DNA of 64,000 bases from positions 18,807,674 to 18,871,673 of the forward strand of contig OX393579.1 of NCBI GenBank assembly GCA_947652605.1. The letters run 5' to 3'. The translations under genes were made by a program, and so were the position numbers. The notes under the pieces were generated by a model, which was given only the letters and a program-made list of their open reading frames with translations, ran no database searches and was not told the DNA's origin. The first letter of the stretch is position 1. Every line of letters starts with the position of its first letter. The DNA is from Elmis aenea (lineage: Eukaryota; Arthropoda; Insecta; Coleoptera; Elmidae). Shown in pieces: positions 63,914 through 64,000 of the stretch.

Positions 63914-64000
63914 TCACATCTTCAACTGCCTCAGTCTTCTTTGGTAAAAGGGTAACGCGGACTTAAAGTCCTCCAAAGTTCCAACACTGCACAAGCGCTC
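63914..64000 (-). CDS. Possible last coding exon of a minus-strand gene (partial)
   Basis: The last 87 bases are much richer in G+C than the preceding 2 kb. On the minus strand they stay open for 28 codons to TGA at 63914-63916. The residues begin ERLCSVGTLEDFKSALPFYQ and end RRLRQLKM, a plausible amphipathic C-terminus. Another minus frame is also open for ~22 codons, so the choice rests on length and composition. I do not recognise the family. The gene would continue beyond 64000. Confidence 0.4.
   Translation of the reverse strand, partial: ERLCSVGTLEDFKSALPFYQRRLRQLKM

Overview
The window looks like an AT-rich insect nuclear genome, probably a beetle or another insect with a repeat-heavy genome. 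The insect call rests on a tyrosine decarboxylase of insect type, spliced genes with GT-AG introns, and dense families of hAT, Tc1/mariner, PIF/Harbinger and piggyBac-like elements. The order is inference: I cannot compare against databases.

Three complete protein genes can be modelled, all on the + strand: (1) a tyrosine decarboxylase (Tdc; two coding exons, 28142-33890, 581 aa) that makes tyramine for octopamine signalling; (2) a 14-finger C2H2 zinc finger protein (three coding exons, 35526-39846, 774 aa); (3) an alanine-glyoxylate / serine-pyruvate / 3-hydroxykynurenine aminotransferase (seven exons, 51782-59457, 391 aa). Every splice junction used keeps the reading frame and rebuilds family-typical sequence across the join. 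Two fragments of other genes sit at the edges: a last exon at 2065-2152 (+) and a possible last exon at 63914-64000 (-). The three genes have no obvious shared pathway, although the decarboxylase and the aminotransferase are both PLP enzymes.

Most of the rest is transposon-derived. Seven hAT-type elements have target-site duplications (TSDs) readable on both sides (five exact 8-bp, two 7 of 8). Region 8203-15941 is a nested stack: an outer TACAGGGTG element holds a GGGGCAAGATGAC-ended element, which holds a 4.16-kb hAT with a broken transposase, which holds a TTAA-flanked piggyBac-like MITE; a 1.8-kb palindrome lies beside the hAT. The strongest recurring signal is a set of long inverted-repeat (fold-back) elements of about 0.2-1.8 kb at 1-1670, 7641-8053, 13731-15545, 25895-26605, 28926-30233, 42088-43246, 44917-45757, 49808-50322, 50328-51342, 53092-53715 and 56176-56902. 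Many end in TACAGGGTG/CACCCTGTA next to TA. The one at 1-1670 has a decayed Tc1/mariner-type transposase tail at its centre, which points to an origin by inverted duplication of such elements. Several lie inside introns of expressed genes and would be transcribed as long hairpins.

I saw no rRNA, tRNA or CRISPR array and no bacterial-type features. The remaining stretches are AT-rich sequence with no recognisable content.
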